64,000 bases of DNA, taken from Varroa destructor. Its lineage: Eukaryota > Arthropoda > Arachnida > Mesostigmata > Varroidae. Position numbers and translations under genes: made by a program. Within the stretch, counting starts at the first letter, position 1; every line of letters starts with the position of its first letter. The notes beneath the pieces are model-generated. The model did not search any database and had not been told where the DNA came from. It worked only from the letters and a program-made list of their open reading frames with translations. Below, one piece after another: positions 59,993-64,000 of the stretch. Location of the stretch: NCBI RefSeq assembly GCF_002443255.2, contig NW_019211454.1, positions 25,434,782-25,498,781 on the forward strand. The letters are read 5' to 3'.

Positions 59993-62900
59993 CTATAAGT
60001 AAGAGAAAACAAATACAAAATGTCAAAAATTAAGGTTAGATGCCTCGATTTCACTAAGTGTCAATAGTAACGTCTAGATACGTTTATACTGTTATTTCAA
60101 AAAAGTGGCCAGTTCTTCCCCAAAAGCTGTTTAGTTCATCAAATGAAAAAGACGTTCTGCTTTGAGGCAGGCTGGGACACCTCTTTTTGAAGCTTCAGAC
60201 CTGAGTTAACGAGCTGTTACGCACTGTTCTCTCATTATTATTATCTTTTTGATCAAGTAGATGCAACCGTGTCTGTTGATACGACCCTGTCTGTTAGTTG
60301 AGAGTATTTCGGGTTTGACGAGAAGCGTTGGTCTACTAGATTACCGGCTAAATCAGGCACCGTTTGTTTTCTAATTTTAACTATTAAAAGCAATCCACAC
60401 CACCCATATGTACTGCAGAAAAGCTAGCCTCTTTGAATGCATGAAAACCTTATATATATATATATATATACATAAATAATGTGCGTTTTTTATTCTACTT
60501 ACACGTAGGGTCATTAATAACTTATTTGCTCTCAGTTCGTTTCACTTATATCCGTTGAGTAGTGAACGATGTTAGCATTGTTTGTTCCGGCACAATTCCG
60601 GTAAGTATTCCGGAATGTATAAATTCACATATATGTATACAGTAAGCCAGCGGTAACAAGTAGAACCTCTCTGGCTTTGAACAGAAGGAAGGCAGGAGAC
60701 GGACGTACGTTTACTTATCACGATCGTCGGGAAAAACCACGCACGCACGCACGTACATGATAATCCATAGATCCGTAGAACGAAGTTTCCACTTTATTGG
60801 TGCATATGCAGGTGGTTAGCATTTATCAGCTACTTCAAAACTATCTCCGTCTATGAGAACGGAAAGCTCATTCCTATTCGTATATACATATATATGTATA
60901 TATGGATACCGTATCCGTTGATATCGTATACCCCGATATAATTTCTCGCAAGGTGAAGCATGTATAGCAAATATATACCGAATAGAAATACCGAATTTAA
61001 TCGCAATGGTAGCGGCAGGAAACTGTAAGCGTTTCCTACCAGCTATCCTACAAGCTACAAAATGCCCGTGTGTCCTTTGTTCATAAAACATAAATTCAAA
61101 AAAATGTAAGCTTTTTGCTTATATCAGTGCTGTTCAATTGGTAGACGGGTTCATATAAATGATGTTATTTCCTGCAATAAAGAAAAGCAAAACAGACCCT
61201 TAAAGTGAAAAATAGCTTTCGTTTGTCAAGCCTCCAGAATGCCCAGGTTCAAAATAGCATCAAAATTTCGTTAAAAACCTAAATAAAGTTAAAAGTTCAG
61301 CTCGACATTATGTTTTCCATAGTTTTTCTCTTCGTTCTTTCACAGAATACCTCCTGCAGGAATATAGAATCCTTCGCTATATAGACTATCTTTCATTATC
61401 GATTGACGGCGAAAACGAAAGCTGCGGGCATCACATAAAGACAAACGAACCACTAAAGGATTGTTTTATAGATCACGAGCTAGCACAGACCTTGACGCTA
61501 TTGGGCGAACCATATGTAAGGCTGACTCTAACCAAACTACAAATACGCTCTATTATGTTGAACTCTTACTGAATAGCTGAAGCGAGCAAAAGTTTCGAGC
61601 TAAAACACGAACGATTATCCACAGGGAACATATACGGACGCTCATGGACCTCGAGCTTATTCAATTGGAAACAAGTCCACTCGAAACTTCTAATAGATCA
61701 GTTTTATAATCGCGGTGTCGAACTCGATTTGCAGGTTATCCAGCTTCCGATACCGTGACGACACAAAATGTTCGATTGGACGCAGAGCACGTTACAGCAT
61801 AGAAGTTGGAAAACAGTAGTCTTTTCACCTAAAAATGCTGGGCTAGCTTGCTTGCGTACTTTATCATAGTGTCTGGGTGAGCTTCGAGAATTTTGAAGAA
61901 CCAGCTACGTGCAGGTATTTGCCAATGAATTCTCCAGATTCACCAACCTCATTTGAGACCACTTCAATACCTGCCGTTTCGGTATGTTTGGGTTATAGGT
62001 ACTCCTCTTTTAGTAAAGCTGTACGTACGCATGTGCCACAGCTGCCACAACTGAGAACGTTATATTACTCGGTGGCGAAGGTTCCCTTCGTTCATATCAT
62101 GACAAATCAGCTAGTGTTGTTGGCAATGCCGAGCAATTGGAATTATCAACCCCCCCACTAACCTATGGATAACTCGGAAACGCCAGGGCCACGTTGGCCC
62201 CGCCCTAAGAACCCAGGCTCTGTGGCAATGGGAGGCTTTGGGCCTCGCATTCCCGACGATAGTACGGCACGATATAATAAGTCAAGGTAGCCTCCGTGAA
62301 ACCACAGTGACGATGGCACCGCATTTTAGGCGGGAAGTACGACCGCAGGGAGCCAGGGGCTGGGCAGATCGGAGCCTTTGAAATGACCATTCATACCCCA
62401 TAGGATATTATAATCTTCAAGTTATTGAACTTCAAAAGAGTCAGCTAGCCACGAATTTAAAGTCGAGTTACTAAACTGCCAGGTAACAATAGTACTGTGG
62501 CGCTGTCTAGAGAACGGAAGCATAAACATAGTTCGAAGTTTTAGAGAGCTTCGATATGCTTTGGCAAATTTTGCTTGACTAAATGGACTGTATTTAGCCT
62601 GCAACTTCGACTGAAACTAGGAACGAACTTTAAAGCCAAATAAAATAGTGACACTTCTAAGGAGTCCTTAGGTTCAAATCTCATCGTAAACTCAAAAAAA
62701 GTTTAGCACTAGAGGCTAGCAGTTTTTTATAACAGTGTCGCGTGCAAACCATAGCTATGTAATACAGTTTGTCTATGACGAAGATTATTTAAGTTTGATA
62801 CTCCGCACCTCATAAAAAGGTAAAGCTATGTGGGACAATTTCGAAAGCAAAAAAGGGAGGGTTCAGTCGACAGAGCCCAGTTACTAATGACTTTAATAAG

Positions 62901-64000
62901 TCATTTTATCACCTCTAACTGCACATGTTTCTCCAAAAAAAAACACTTACAAAAACGTTTTCATTTTTGCTTAATTGAAACCGAAAAATTTTCTAAGCTA
63001 AGTAAAAGTAAAGCCTTTGTTGAGCAAATTAACAGAATAAAAAAGTTCTTCAAGCTTTTTAAAAGATACCGCGCATTTTACTCCATGATAGCCAAAACGC
63101 GATGCCCTCCAAACGACCACATATATACCATGCGGTAGTAGGACTATTAAGGCCATCATTATTTATTCAGCCGTTACGCTGACCTCGTCCCCTTTAAACA
63201 CGCGGGACCTCGGGGAGCAATTGGTTGCTGGAAACAATACAGCGAACATTGCACTTTACTAGTGACCTTGTCTGTTTGCTTTGCAACTTCTTCTTATGCG
63301 GCGAGGGCTGCCCTTTTACCTTTTAAGGCGATCTTCGTTAACGGCCTGTAAAGCTTGCTCGTGCAAAGCCTCGCAATGAAGCAACTTAGTACTGTACATG
63401 TAACATGTTGGTAGCGAACGTACACGTGCACAAGTATATAGTTCTCTACCTTCGCGGACTTTTACACCTTGTTTCTGAGGTCCTCTTAGAAAAAGAAGCA
63501 ATAACGATGGCGTCGTTATGACGACTTTAAAACGTAAAAAAAACGACTGTTTGTATGCGTAAAAACGTACCTTGAATACGCAAACAACTATTTTGTTTAT
63601 ATCGCAACCACCAGCATCTTGGACATATACCAGACCAAATCGCAGTTTGAATTATCATCATAGATAAAACTGAGGGTGATCATTTCAGGATATGGCAAAA
63701 GCTAAAATTAGAGCATGATTTCACACCTATAAATAGTAAATTTTCCATCTGTGAGGTGCTGTCCGATATCCTCTTCGAAAAGAGACGAACTGCATTTCTT
63801 TCTAGATTTTATTTAATACCCCTTCTGAATGAGGTTTCGAAGTAAACCTATCTTTTATTGGATACTAAAAGGATGGATGCATCTTGCCCTTTATATGTTA
63901 CGCAATGAAATCTGTAACTTTTGTATTATAAACATAAATACTCCGCGCCAGGTGTCTTGCTTTGAAAACGCGAACGTCGTCATTTCCGGAACGATATTCG
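59993..64000. other. Region upstream of the ankyrin exons, no confident exon
   Basis: The start exon of the ankyrin gene should lie here or beyond the window, but I could not identify it. A GC-rich patch at about 62160-62360 stands out from the AT-rich surroundings. Confidence 0.5.
60451..60471. repeat. TA microsatellite
   Basis: Ten TA units; a CACG repeat lies nearby at 60738-60753. Confidence 0.9.

Noticed and set aside
62656..62690. tRNA-like B box GGTTCAAATCTC after a CTAAGGA/TCCTTAG palindrome
   Set aside because: No cloverleaf could be drawn and the SINE tail block is absent.

Overview
The window is animal nuclear DNA and almost certainly arthropod. It holds a complete arginine kinase gene and a Rebers-Riddiford cuticular protein gene, both interrupted by GT-AG introns. 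The gene density is low, the non-coding sequence is AT-rich and full of microsatellites, and one 100-base assembly gap (6698-6797) is present. I suspect a chelicerate such as a mite, but that is an impression from protein style; the species cannot be fixed from this sequence alone.

Three genes are supported by splice-phase-consistent exon chains. (1) Arginine kinase, minus strand, 17676 to 13040, six coding exons, 381 residues, all catalytic residues present. The first coding exon and the start of the second add about 25 residues that look like a mitochondrial targeting sequence. (2) A secreted cuticle protein, plus strand, about 37443 to 39031, two exons seen. Its signal-peptide exon is not found, and there is a puzzling change of reading frame near its 5' end. 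(3) A large ankyrin-repeat protein, minus strand, 59992 to 45464, thirteen exons joining in one open frame of 977 residues. It has a long Ser/Pro/Gln-rich body, a run of 13 aspartates and four to five C-terminal ankyrin repeats. Its 5' end lies beyond the exons found and perhaps beyond the window. I do not recognise the family.

Layout: 1-12.8 kb is gene-poor, with simple repeats, a perfect hairpin (8551-8580), one copy of a tRNA-derived SINE-like repeat and the gap. 12.8-17.7 kb is arginine kinase. 17.7-24.6 kb is a GC-richer block with CAG, GCTG and G-run repeats, perhaps promoter or 5' UTR sequence for arginine kinase. 24.6-37.4 kb shows no convincing gene. 37.4-39.6 kb is the cuticle gene. 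39.6-44.9 kb is non-coding but contains a row of four hairpins (41521-41695), one of them a perfect 22-bp stem. 44.9-60.0 kb is the ankyrin gene, with a second SINE-like copy in its largest 3' intron. 60-64 kb has no confident gene.

The genes have no obvious functional link: an energy-buffer enzyme, a structural exoskeleton protein and a probable scaffold. No prokaryotic-type operon, CRISPR array, rRNA or intact tRNA gene was seen.
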